From Siphonodentalium dalli (Eukaryota > Mollusca > Scaphopoda > Gadilida > Siphonodentaliidae): a stretch of DNA of 64,000 bases. Position 1 is the first letter of the stretch; every line of letters starts with the position of its first letter. The position numbers and the translations under genes are program-made. Location of the stretch: contig CP136066.1 of the NCBI GenBank assembly GCA_032622095.1, forward strand, positions 104,243,319-104,307,318, written 5' to 3'. Shown here in pieces: positions 45,432 through 56,214 of the stretch. The notes under the pieces are model-generated. The model was not told the DNA's origin. It searched no databases and saw nothing but the letters and a program-made list of their open reading frames with translations.

Positions 45432-47316
45432 CAGGGGGAGGGCCAGGAAAAAATTTGCATACACAACGCTGAATTTGTTTTTGCAGAACTTTGGACCACC
45501 ACCCCCCCCCCTCTTTGTGCAAAAAAAATATTTTTTCCACTCATGGTTTTGGGACCCCCCCCCCTTTCCAGTCACATTTGAATGAAATTTATCAAGCTGG
45601 AGAGCCATTATAGGCAAAAACATCAGGGTGTAGAATGTCCAGTGAAGGTGGCTGATGTTGAGAAACAGAGAATGGTTAAATTAGAATGAACATATATAAT
45701 AATTATCAGTCATTCGTAATTTGACCATTCTGTTTTTTCAAGCATCATCGAACTTTGGTGTACTTTCGCCACCAGTTAAACTCAAATACTAATAAATTAT
45801 AACTATGAGCACAAGCAATACGCTCATGAGATTAAAAACATTTATCATGAAAAACTCAATACAACCAGCCGACACAACCAGTGAAACAACATAAACATTT
45901 TTTTTATCTAATTATTTATTCCAGACTTTGCACTGGACTTTGTGTAATGTGCATTTATCCATGAAATGCACTCGTGTTTACTTTCTATATTTTTTTAAGT
46001 TGCTAGTTAAATTGAAGTTGTAAACACACAACACACCGGAAAATGATATGCTGCCCAGGTTGAGATGGGGTTTTCTAGATAAATGTTTTAAATCTCATAT
46101 GAGTCTATTGCTTGTGCTGAGACAGTTCAGCTCTTTTTGTTATGCAGTATTTCATAAAGTGTATGTCCTATATATTTCCATTGGAAGTGTGTCCTTATAA
46201 GTGTTTTAACTGGTGGTATTAATATAGTTTCCTATGAACGATCCACTCCGATCTCATTGGATTTAATGGAGGCAGATGTAGCAGTGACTTTCTATGCAAA
46301 ATGTATCAGATATATTCATTTTCATTTTATCATCGATGTCGTTCAACTAACATTTCTAAATTGAATTTTGAAAAACGTTGAAGCCGATGGAAGAATTATT
46401 TAAGTTACTTTAAACTCAGGTGAAGTTTCAATTATCGTTGTGCAAAGTGACTTACAAAATCTCTATCTAATCTGGATTAAGAAATGAATGAGTTTAACAA
46501 GAAACTTTGGTTACATTTTCTGGTACAAAACTGTTTCTTGCATGTTTTACAATATGCAGTGTATGTGGTTAGATGGATCATTTTAATATTAACAATAGCT
46601 AAATGGTTGTAGAATAGCGCATATAAATAAATAATATCTCATTATTTCACAAGTGAAAGACAGTCATGTTTTACTAAGAAAATGCTATTGAGACTGATAG
46701 AGATCCATGTGAATGTCTGTTCATTAATAATTGGGTATGTAACACTGTAGCACTTTTGTCTTTTATAGTATTAGTAACTTTGTGCCAGAAACATGTTTAT
46801 AGATTAGAGAACAGGCATGTTCTACATTTATTTTACACATTATTTCAGTTTCATATCAGACTTAATTGAAGAGTTGAATTTCAGTTTGATACCAAAGATA
46901 GTGGTAATGTGATATTTTATTTTACTTACTGAAGTATATGTGGTTTATTTGTCTTTAGAGTTCATTATAATATATTTACCCAACCCAGGTGGGCCAGCGC
47001 AGTTAAAAATTTCACGAAGGTTTACTTAGTATTAGAAGGGACCAAATAATCAAAACATTCTGAGGCCAACCTGACCACAGATAACTGTACCTAGTATCTT
47101 GTGTGTACACTACAGGTGTTATTTAGATCATAACAAATCAAAACAATCAGTATATAGGATATAGGCTAAACAGCTTGTAATTAGGTCAAAAAAGGGCAAA
47201 AGGAAAAAAATTGCAAGCTCAAGAAAACACCGGACAAAACGTGTTTTCAGGAACTGCGACCCCCCCCCACCCCCGACCTTGTGTCGGAATTATTTTGCAC
47301 GACCACCCCCCCCCTG
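45432..47316. mobile_element. Insertion with 7-bp target duplication and C/G-rich ends
   Basis: Ends are CAGGGGGAGGG and CCCCCCCCTG. CATCGGG is present on both sides (45425-45431 and 47317-47323) but once at the matching site of unit 6 (49039-49045), which is the empty site. Both ends carry poly-C/poly-G tracts and subterminal GGAAAAAA, ACACAA(C/G)G and TTTTGCA words. The interior is AT-rich with no long ORF. CAG...CTG ends suggest a hAT- or P-like non-autonomous element, though hAT duplications are usually 8 bp. Confidence 0.9.
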
Positions 47317-48420
47317 CATCGGGCGGAAAAAAACTGACCGATGATGTCGTTGTTGTTGGCATTCAGGGCTTCGGGTCGTTGTTGTTGGCATCACGGCTCG
47401 GGGCTACCCGAAAAATCTCACATTGCCGTATAGGAAAAATAGGATTGCGTGTATTTAGTAATTTTAAGTAATTATTTTCTCGCCAACAATGTCGTTGTTG
47501 TTGATATTTACGGCTTGGGGGCTATTTTGTCGCCAACAATGTCGTTGGCGTTCACGGTTTGGGGCAGTGGAAGTACCGTCAGATTCGGGACGTATCGCGG
47601 TGCCTCGGATTCACTTAAAAAACTGACCCGATGATGTCGTTGTTGTTGGCATTCAGGGCTTCGGGTCGTTGTTGTTGGCATCACGGCTCGAGGCTACCCG
47701 AAAAATCTCACATTGCCGTATAGGGAAAATAGGATTGCGTGTATTTAGTAATTTTAACTAATTATTTTCTCGCCAACACAGTCGTTGTTGTTGATATTTA
47801 CGGCTTGGGGGCTATTTTGTCGCCAACAATGTCGTTGGCGTTCACGGTTTGGGGCAGTGGAAGTCCCGTCAGATTCGGGACGTATCGCAGTGCCTCGGAT
47901 TCACTTAAAAAACTGACCCGATGATGTCGTTGTTTTTGGCATTCAGGGCTTCGGGTCGTTGTTGTTGGCATCAGGGCTCCCCGAAAAATCTCACATTGCC
48001 GTATAGGGAAAATAGGATTGCGGGTATTTAGTAATTTTAACTAATTATTTTCTTGCCAACAATGTCGTTAGCGTTCACGGTTTGGGGCAGTGGAAGTCCA
48101 GTCAGATTCGGGACGTATCGCCGTGCCTCGGATCCACTTAAAAACTGACCCGATGATGTTGTTGTCATTCAGGGCTTCGGGTCGTTGTGTTGGCATCACA
48201 GCTCGGGGCTACCCGAAAAATCTCACATTGCCGTATAGGGAAAATAGGATTGCGTGTATTTAGTAATTTTATCTAATTATTTTCTCGCCAACAATGTCGT
48301 TGTTGTTGATATTTACGGCTTGGGGGTTATTTTGTCGCCAACAATGTCGTTGGCGTTCACGGTTTGGGGCAGTGGAAGTCCGTCAGATTCGGGACGTATC
48401 GCAGTGCCTCGGATTCACAT
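47317..48420 (+). repeat. 290-bp tandem array in unit 5
   Basis: ACTGACCCGATGATGTCGTT starts recur at exact 290 bp spacing (47341, 47631, 47921), followed by shortened units. Each carries GGCATTCAGGGCTTCGGGTC, AAATCTCACATTGCCGTATA and ACGGTTTGGGGCAGTGGAAG. Frames of about 61 codons repeated here are artefacts of the tandem unit. Confidence 0.92.
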
Positions 48421-48913
48421 AAATTTCAGCAGCCATATAGCTGCGTCAGTTAGCAGGAATTGTGGTGTGTAAGTTTATACTTTAAAATCTGAATGTTTCG
48501 GAAATAGACTAAGATTTTCAGCCGTATATGTATATATCAGAAAATGTAAATTCTATATTTTGCGAAGTATTAGCAAGTTTTGGCTCAACAGGTTTAGCAG
48601 TTTGAAGTGAATACGGATATAAAAATATACATATACAGTTACTCCTCTTGGGTCGCGAGCGAATATCAACCCGATTAACCCCCGCCGTGTTTGCGGTGAT
48701 TTTATATATTGGGAGTGTAGAATGAGTTATCAGAGCTTGTCCAAAATGCGACGTCGGCGATCCCCGTGAGTTTTTACCCTTATATACGAAATTTGACCTC
48801 GATCCGCGCAGCCGTTTTCGATTCCATGAAGTACCCACATACATATATATACACACACACATATAATATATATATATATATATATATACCGAAGTCTTAA
48901 AATATATATATAG

Positions 48914-50530
48914 ACTAGCATGTTAGCCCGCCACTGGCGGCGTTGGTCGGAAACATGACATTTTTTTCGCTTTTCAATGAGTTAATCGTGCCTTTTTAAG
49001 AGAAATTATTGTACCCTCCCTAGGTATGATTTAAGGTACATCGGGCGGAAAAAACTGACCCGATGATGTCGTTGTTGTTGGCATTCAGGGCTTCGGGTCG
49101 TTGTTGTTGGCATCACGGCTCGAGGCTACCCGAAAAATCTCACATTGCCGTATAGGGAAAATAGGATTGCGTGTATTTAGTAATTTTAACTAATTATTTT
49201 CTCGCCAACAATGTCGTTGTTGTTGATATTTACGGCTTGGGGGCTATTTTGTCGCCAACAATGTCGTTGGCGTTCACGGTTTGGGGCAGTGGAAGTCCCG
49301 TCAGATTCGGGACGTATCGCAGTGCCTCGGATTCACTTAAAAAACTGACCCGATGATGTCGTTGTTGTTTTGTTGGCATTCAGGGCTTCGTGTCGTTGTT
49401 GTTGGCATCACGGCTGGGGGCTACCCGAAATATCTCACATTGCCGTATAGGGAAAATAGGATTGCGGGTATTTAGTAATTTTAACTAATTATTTTCTTGC
49501 CAACAATGTCGTTATTGTTGATATTTACGGCTTGGGGGCTATTGTTGTCATTCAGGGCTTCGGGTCGTTGTGTTGGCATCACAGCTCGGGGCTACCCGAA
49601 AAATCTCACATTGCCGTATAGGGAAAATAGGATTGCGTGTATTTAGTAATTTTATCTAATTATTTTCTCGCCAACAATGTCGTTGTTGTTGATATTTTAC
49701 GGGTTGGGGGTTATTTTGTCGCCAACAATGTCGTTGGCGTTCACGGTTTGGGACAGTGGAAGTCCCGTCAGATTCGGGACGTATCGCAGTGCCTCGGATT
49801 CACTTAAAAACTGACCCGATGATGTCGTTGTTGTTGGCATTCAGGGTTTCGGGTCGTTGTGTTGGCATCACAGCTCGGGGCTACCCGAAAAATCTCACAT
49901 TGCCTTATAGGGAAAATAGGATTGCGTGTATTTAGTAATTTTAACTAATTACTTTCTCGCCAACAATGTCGTTGTTGTTGATATTTACGGCTTGGGGGCT
50001 ATTTTGTCGCCAACAATATCGTTGGCGTTCACGGTTTGGGGCAGTGGAAGTACCGTCAGATTCGGGACGTATCGCAGTGCCTCGGATTCACTTAAATTTC
50101 AGCAGCCATATAGCCGCGTCAGTTAGCAGGAATTGTGGTGTGTAAGTTTATACTTTAAAATCTGAATGTTTCGGAAATAGACTAAGATTTTCAGCCGTAT
50201 ATGTATATATCAGAAAATGTAAATTCTATATTTTGCGAGGTATTAGCAAGTTTTGGCTCAACGGGTTTAGCAGTTTGAAGTGAATATGGATATAAAAATA
50301 TACATATACAGATATAAAAAAAATGTAGAGTTACTCCTCTTGGATCGCGAGCGAATATCGACCCGATTAACCCCCGCCGTGTTTGCGGTGATTTTATTGC
50401 TTGGGAGTGGAGAATGAGTGATCCAAAATGCGACGTCGGCGATCCCCGTGGCTTTTTACCCTTATATACGAAATTTGACCTCGATCCGCGCAGCCGTTTT
50501 CGATTCTATGAAGTACCCACATACATATAT

Positions 50531-50584
<54 letters not shown>

Positions 50585-50608
50585 GGAAGTCTCAAAATAT
50601 ATATATAG
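48914..50608 (+). mobile_element. Array unit 6 (type A, uninterrupted)
   Basis: Head ACTAGCATGTTAGCCCGCCA, the empty site for the 45432 insertion at 49039-49045, the 290 bp array, a 3' part nearly identical to unit 5, and a long (AC)n(AT)n tail. Confidence 0.85.
49046..50095 (+). repeat. 290-bp tandem array in unit 6
   Basis: Starts at 49063 and 49353 are 290 bases apart; later units carry internal deletions that differ from those in unit 5. The two arrays therefore changed copy structure after the units duplicated. Confidence 0.9.
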
Positions 50609-50990
50609 ACTAGCCGATGAGCCCGACGTTGTCCGGGCTATTCAAAAACCAAATTTCAAGTCGATAGCTCAACCCGTTTCCGAGATCTGGTCTGCGCATG
50701 CGCGAAGCTGGCGTCGCACGGGCTCGGCGACCCGATAAAATTCGTATCCGGGGCAAGGTACATTCACATAGCAAATTTCAAGTCGATAGCTCCACCCGTT
50801 TCCGAGATCTCGTCTGCGCATGCGCTGCACGGGCGTCGCCGGGCTCGCCAATACGACAACGACGACCGCCTGGTCAAACTACACACACGTACCAAGTTTC
50901 GTCCCGATCGGTCGAGAATTGTAGATTTGTATAATGACAGACAAACAAACATACAGACAAACAAACAGAGGTCTTCAAAATATATATGAT
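50609..50990 (+). mobile_element. Array unit 7 (type B)
   Basis: Head ACTAGCCGATGAGCCCGACG with GTTGTCCGGGC, two 122 bp repeats, CCAAGTTTCGTCCCGATCGG, ACAAAC repeats and the GGTCTTCAAAATATATATGA tail. The shortest complete unit of the array. Confidence 0.85.
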
Positions 50991-51746
50991 ACTAGCCGAT
51001 GAGCCCGATGTTGTCCGGGCTATTCAAAAACCAAATTTCAAGTCGATAGCTCCACCCGTTTCCTAGATCTGGTATGCGCATGCGCGAAGCTGGCGTCGCT
51101 CGGGCTCGGCGACCCGATAAAATTCGTATCCGGGGCAAGATACATTCACATACCAAATTTCAAGTCGATAGCTCCACCCGTTTCCGAGATCTCGTCTGCG
51201 CATGCGCGAGGCTGGCGTCGCACGGGCTCGGCGACCCGATAAAATTCGTATCCGGGGCAAGATACATTCACATAGAAAATTTCAAGTCGATAGCTCCACC
51301 CGTTTCCTAGATCTGGTATGCGCATGCGCGAAGCTGGCGTCGCACGGGCTCGGCGACCCGATAAAATTCGTATCCGGGGAAAGATACATTCACATACCAA
51401 ATTTCAAGTCGATAGCTCCACCCGTTTCCGAGATCTCGTCTGCGCATGCGCGAGGCGGGCGTCGCACGGTCTCGGCGACCCGATAAAATTCGTATCCGGG
51501 GCAAGATATATTCACATAGAAAATTTCAAGTCGATAGCTCCATCCGTTTCCGAGATCTCGTCTGTGCATGCGCTGCACGGGCGTCGCACGGGCTCGCCAA
51601 TACGACAACGACGACCGCCTGGTCAAACTACACACACGTACCAAGTTTCGTCCCGATCGGTCGAGAATGGTAGATTTGTATTAATGACAGACAGACAGAC
51701 AAACAAACAGACAGACAGACAGAGGTCTTCAAAATATATATGAGAT
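50991..51746 (+). mobile_element. Array unit 8 (type B), end of the array
   Basis: Head ACTAGCCGATGAGCCCGATG, five 122 bp repeats, ATCGG motif, (GACA)n tail and AATATATATGAGATAGATAA leading into non-array DNA. Confidence 0.85.
51059..51600 (+). repeat. 122-bp tandem repeat with 244-bp higher-order period
   Basis: The landmark TTTCC(G/T)AGATCT occurs at 51059, 51181, 51303, 51425 and 51547, always 122 apart. Units 1 and 3 share CCTAGATCTGGTATGCGC; units 2 and 4 share CCGAGATCTCGTCTGCGC and GCGAGGC. The AB AB pattern is a dimeric higher-order repeat. Each unit holds the palindrome TGCGCATGCGC. Confidence 0.9.
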
Positions 51747-54370
51747 AGATAAGCAACAACAACTGTACATGCAGTCACCTTAATAGTATCATAAACGAAA
51801 TCCAATTGTTCCGTAATACAGAGACTGATAATAGCGAGAAAATAGATGTTGATAGATGCACATGACGGTACAATTAACTCACATGAGAACCCAAGTACGA
51901 ACACATACATTGTGATTAACTAAATCAAACGTTTGTGATATAGAAATCTGGGCACACACCACGAAACAGTCTATTAAATTGGTGTATATAGCAACGGAAG
52001 TGGAGGATATTCGACATAAGTTAATGGCTGTTAACCCTTCAAGTTCTGAATGGCTTATTCTAGTGAGTGATATAACTATGGAAGTTTTCATTGTAAAAGT
52101 CACTAATTCAGTTGTAGGGCTAATTACATTTTATACGCACACAGAAACGAGTTATAACTCATAACCTTAATCGAAACAAGAGTTATTTCTGATAATTGAA
52201 TCCTTCATTCCACAGGAGAACCACCATAAGACAGTAGAAGTATAACGAGCGTACCAATTTTATATTATTTCCAACGGAAAATACGCGTGAGTTGAAATGG
52301 ACACCTGTCACTCAAAACACGCCCTTATCCATTGATCATGTGGCGTCAGCAATTCGGCGTGTTTGATTGGTTATTCGCAACTGAACACGTAACGCGTAGC
52401 TGTGTGGCGCACGTGGGATTGATATATTCGACCGCGGTGACACTAAGCATTGTCTGTTTTAATTGCCGTTTTTCAATTCTTTGCAAATGTTCAGTCTTGT
52501 TTATTTGTCTGGTTACTTGTGCACTGGTAATTAGCAACCAGTCTAATTAGAACTGGACCATGTTACGTAAGTTGATAGAAATGAAACATGGTCCAGTTTT
52601 AATTGGACTAATTAGTACCGTTATTGCCAAGGCAGTCCCAGCCGAAGAAATTATTGACGCAGCATCGATTTCATTGTAAATCGTAGGAAGTATAGAATAG
52701 TTTCCATGTACATTTTAAGCGCACGGCATATAGACGTGGTCACTCGACGCTACTGTCATTTTTGTAGAGGGAAAGTGATCAAGATATTTGGGTTATCGAG
52801 AAAAAACCTTAATGAAAAAATGTGCCAGCCAATTATTTTACAATATTCCCTGGATTGACAGATAATATGATTAAATTATAAAAAATATGCATTGTAATGT
52901 CTGGAGGGATGTTCAGGAAGTGCAGAATAATTAATATTTAATTGTGGGAAATAAGTGTATGGCCGTGTGTTGAACATATTTTTTAATGTCCTCAGGGGGA
53001 CTATAATCGTCAACGAACATTTAGTAAGAAAGGGTTGTGATTGATTGATTACTATGCATTTCCTTTTCGTCTCTCTGTTCATGTCTCAGAGTTATTGTCG
53101 GAACGCCAATAATTTTACCACACTGTTAATTAAACCAGTATCCGGATAATGCTCATCTTTACGGAAAGACAACTCATGTTGCTATTGATTACCCATAAAA
53201 CAACCACTCACACTTAATCAATAATATCATTACAGGGATTAATTAGGCTGCCAATGAAATCGCAAGGTTATTAGCCTCTTGTCAATCACGATGCATGCAT
53301 ATTGTCTGTGGCTTGCTGACTTGTGTCAGTATTTCACAGCTCACTATTATGCTATAGGGGCGATATTATTAAAGATGGTGTATATATTTCAAAAATATTC
53401 TATATAGATGTAAGGTTATATATAGTTATAATGCATATTTTGAGAGAACTAGAGAAATATAGAGATAAAGCGCAGTTAACTCTAATCCAGACAACAGACA
53501 CTTAATAAATAATGGCACATATCAACATGACTCGAGGTTAAGAAATAGAACTGTTGATTAATGAAGTGGACCCAATTCACCAGCAGTGAACCTATTTATT
53601 GCGGCTTGAAAACCAATTTGTGCCTATTTATATAACCATCAAATGAAGCAGGTGGGATATAACTTAGGCCAAATAAAAAAGATAATATGTTTCCGATAAC
53701 GGAGAGAAAAAATTAGGGTAGGTAGGTAGGGAAATGTTTTTTTTTTTTTAAATTTTCCAGCTGCAGAAATATTGAACTACCTCGACCGAAATGACATAAA
53801 ATGCCTACTTGTGTTGTAGGGAAAGTATTACTTGTGGAAATATACATTAACATTGAACAAGATATCAAACTTGCTGTTATTCTTAATAGTGTGTTTCAGT
53901 ATTCACATACTGATTTTGGCCATAAACTCAGAGGGATGGGGCTCGGAATTTATGTCCGAAAATATTATAGAACCTATATATTTGAATTGTTCATATGGGA
54001 TATTCTGCCTGATTGTTGAAGATGTCAGTTGGGCTGAAGGGGGTCACTCACCAAATAAAAGTGCTGAATGGTATTTTACGGTACACAGGTTTTGAAAATC
54101 TGCTGAAGGGTACACAGGGTTTGTGATCAGCACTAATGCAGTTACTAATGCACTAAGTGTGTTCCCGAAAGTCTGGCAGCCACCAGCAGTTCGTCTTCAG
54201 TTAATTTTAAATTTCCTTGCAACCTATACAAAGATCCTCTAACAGAAATCATGACAAGACACGAATATACTGTTCAGCACATTTTCAAAACCTGTGTAGC
54301 ATTAGTTGGTATCAATTATAAAAGCAAGTTTATCAAAACAAAACATTTATTTTGAACAAAATAATATATT
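51747..54370. other. Unassigned DNA after the array
   Basis: No gene recognised. It contains the foldback at 52543, a GTAG run at about 53716-53732 and a poly-T tract at about 53738-53750. A patch at 52265-52440 has CACGTG-like and ATTGG-box words but no downstream exon that I can see. Confidence 0.35.
52543..52615. repeat. Foldback around AACTGGACCATGTT
   Basis: CTAATTAGAACTGGACCATG pairs with CATGGTCCAGTTTTAATTGG and CTAATTAG on the right, loop about 20 bases. The right arm has a short insertion. Confidence 0.65.
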
Positions 54371-54700
54371 AAAGAGGTACTGTACCCTGAATCCGGTTAT
54401 TTGTAGGACTATCTCCTTGTATACTCAACAGAATATATGCAACAAATGAAAGAATTTGAGGCATGTATTAATGCCAAATACACTTATGTGCTCTATGAAT
54501 GGTGCAAACAACATGGTAAGTATATTGAAAATGAATTTATGACTCCAGTCATATAAATTACCATGTTGTTTGCATCGTTCTCATAGAACACATCAGTGTA
54601 TTTGGCACTAATCCATGGCTCAAATGCATTAATTTGCTGCATATATTCTCTTGAGTATTAAAGGAGATGGTCCCATAATTGGCAGATTCAGTACCCCTTT
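54371..54700. mobile_element. Foldback element with arms of about 145 bp
   Basis: The left end AAAGAGGTACTGTACC and right end CAGTACCCCTTT are inverted. Complementarity continues through ATATGCA(A/G)CAAAT, GCCAAATACACT and TGCAAACAACATGGTAA on both arms, leaving a loop of about 40 bases. The transcript would form a long imperfect hairpin. No ORF. Confidence 0.85.
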
Positions 54701-55119
54701 AGATAGCACCCAGCATTTTTAAATGTGTGCAAAAGAAACATGGTGGGTGAAGCAATGAAGTGTACCAGTAAAATGTTGTTTGAATATTAAGTGTCAAACG
54801 AAATGTAAATGTACATTTCTCATGCTGTCAAGAAAATAATAAATGGGCATGCATGTTTATTTGGAACTCATGAATATGTTCCATAAGTCCCAAACAAGGC
54901 ATAATGGTAAAGCAGGCATGAGATCCACTCTCTTGAAATTAAAATTGCAAGATTCATGCCTATCAATCCACAACCCATCACACACCTGTGGCTTTTGAGA
55001 CAACTGTCACACTTCATGTCACTTATCACAGGCTTATGTTAGAAACCATGTGTTTTGCACCTAATGATTATCAATATTTATGAGCATTGGCGGAAACATA
55101 TTATCTTTTTTATTTGGCC

Positions 55120-55470
55120 TTATTTTAAAACTACATAGCGGTTTGCGCTCCAAAATACAAATAATATTATACGCTTTTGAATTTTTCCTGGTATCGAAAT
55201 AGGTCGAATAAATATCTCAATTACCTTTCTACGAGCATTCTGTAACCCAAAAGGACGCATTGAAGTAATGAAAAATGCAACTATGAACAAGGTGTTTGGG
55301 TCCCAAACAAAAACAGCCATTTGCACGGCATGGGACAGAAAAGAGCGTTCCCTGTTATTCTATTCCTGATATGGTAGCAATAAAGAGCGTTTGTCTGACT
55401 TCGGGCGAAAAATTCAATATTTCGTGTATTTATCGACCTATCGTATCCGTCCCTCCAAATTACGCAGAAC
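55120..55470 (+). repeat. Dispersed repeat (GCGGTTTGCGCTCC), copy 1
   Basis: GCGGTTTGCGCTCCAAAATA, CTTTTGAATTTTTC, CGCATTGAAGTAA, TTTGGGTCCCAAAC and ATCGACCTATCGTA recur in the same order on the minus strand at 62510-62830. No ORF conserved between the copies. Confidence 0.7.
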
Positions 55471-55671
55471 AAAAATGGAGATTCAAATGAGCCATCTCCA
55501 TTTAATAAATGTAGTATATTACTTTTATAAATATTGTATTTGTATTCAAAGATATCAACTGGAAAAAGTAGTTGTATTTGTATATAAATAATTATAAAAT
55601 TTAAAAGTATTTTGGCGAGATTCTGGTAGCCCATTTATTGTATACACTCTAATATTCATAAAATATAAACA

Positions 55672-55855
55672 ATAAAAAGATCCGTTCCTTTTGTCAGCGT
55701 ATTTAGCCACTTGTGTGCCTGTGGTTGGTGTAATCTGCTGCAACGCTGCAATATATTGTGGGGGAATCATGTTATCCTGTGGTTGTTGGTTAGGCAATGG
55801 GATTAGCGGTTTTGATGTCTTGTGAAGGGTCGATGGTGCTTTTGGAATATTTGAT
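55672..55855 (-). CDS. Possible Pro/Gln-rich coding exon
   Basis: The minus-strand frame SNIPKAPSTLHKTSKPLIPL, then PNQQPQDNMIPPQYIAALQQ, has biased, protein-like composition and follows an acceptor (GGTTTATTTTCAG). No convincing donor was found and the frame stays open to 55555. No domain; it would be a disordered segment. The element at 55869 ends within 15 bases of the acceptor. Confidence 0.25.
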
Positions 55856-55868
55856 CTGAAAATAAACC

Positions 55869-56214
55869 CTACATATCCTCGCGCAAATACGCACAATCGA
55901 CCTATAATGTGAAATAAGTACATAATGTGATTATATTATTTCGAAATAAGCAGATAACTGACGCATACCCGTTATTTCGTTTGTGAAAGAAAGTGTTAAA
56001 GAGCGTACAACTGCAAAGTCGTGAGTTAGCTTCTGTGTGTCATTGTCCACGCATAATATGCTTAGAATCGCCTCATTATGAGTCGATAGTGTGAATAAAA
56101 CGCTCTGATTTTCAGCAGATTATCAACTCAAAATGTGGCTATTCTAAGCACATTATCTACCTAAATCAAGTTATGTTATAAGGAGATAATGTGCGGGTTT
56201 TTAGAGGACATGCT
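55869..56214 (+). mobile_element. 7-bp-TSD element family, copy c
   Basis: Starts near TACATATCCTCGCGCAAAT and ends GAGGACATGCTG. AATAAAC lies on both sides. Interior words match copies a and d (GCCTCATTATGAGTCGA, TTATCTACCTAAA). Confidence 0.82.

Larger units (their letters stand above)
45295..48913 (+). mobile_element. Array unit 5 (type A) with nested insertion
   Basis: Head at 45295, interrupted at 45432-47316 by a 1.9 kb insertion, then four 290 bp repeats and a unique 3' part (TTTCAGCAGCCATATAGCTG to the (AC)n/(AT)n tail). Without the insertion it closely parallels unit 6. Confidence 0.85.
41412..51746 (+). repeat. 10.3-kb head-to-tail array of ACTAGC elements
   Basis: Eight units in one orientation, each starting ACTAGC and ending with AAGTCTCAAAATATATA or GGTCTTCAAAATATATATGA. 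Two head types occur: AGGTTAGCCCGCCACTGGCG (type A) and CGATGAGCCCGA(C/T)GTTGTCCGGG (type B). Each unit's 3' part has a motif like AAGTTT...ATCGG or AAGTTT...CAATCG, then a short repeat tail. The ACAGAC or AT-rich tails and ATCGG motif recall RTE-like non-LTR or related SINE tails; the internal tandem cores recall bivalve 'pearl'-type elements. Neither assignment is proven. Confidence 0.9.

Noticed and set aside
47449-50126. Five similar open frames of 61-72 codons (MYLVILSNYFLANNVVVV...)
   Set aside because: They are the same frame of the 290 bp tandem repeat read again and again, often from non-ATG starts. The repeat unit explains them.
42513-51743. Many 60-140 codon frames on both strands containing DLGNGWSYRLEI or REAGVARARRPDKI
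   Set aside because: They are translations of the 122 bp tandem repeat in different frames. 122 is not a multiple of three, so no consistent protein results.
52265-52440. Second promoter-like patch (CACGTGG, ATTGG box)
   Set aside because: The only frame nearby (52332-52550) has no recognisable domain and no core promoter element.
55281-55634. 117-codon minus-strand frame
   Set aside because: It covers the dispersed repeat at 55120-55470, and the frame is not conserved in the second copy at 62510-62830.
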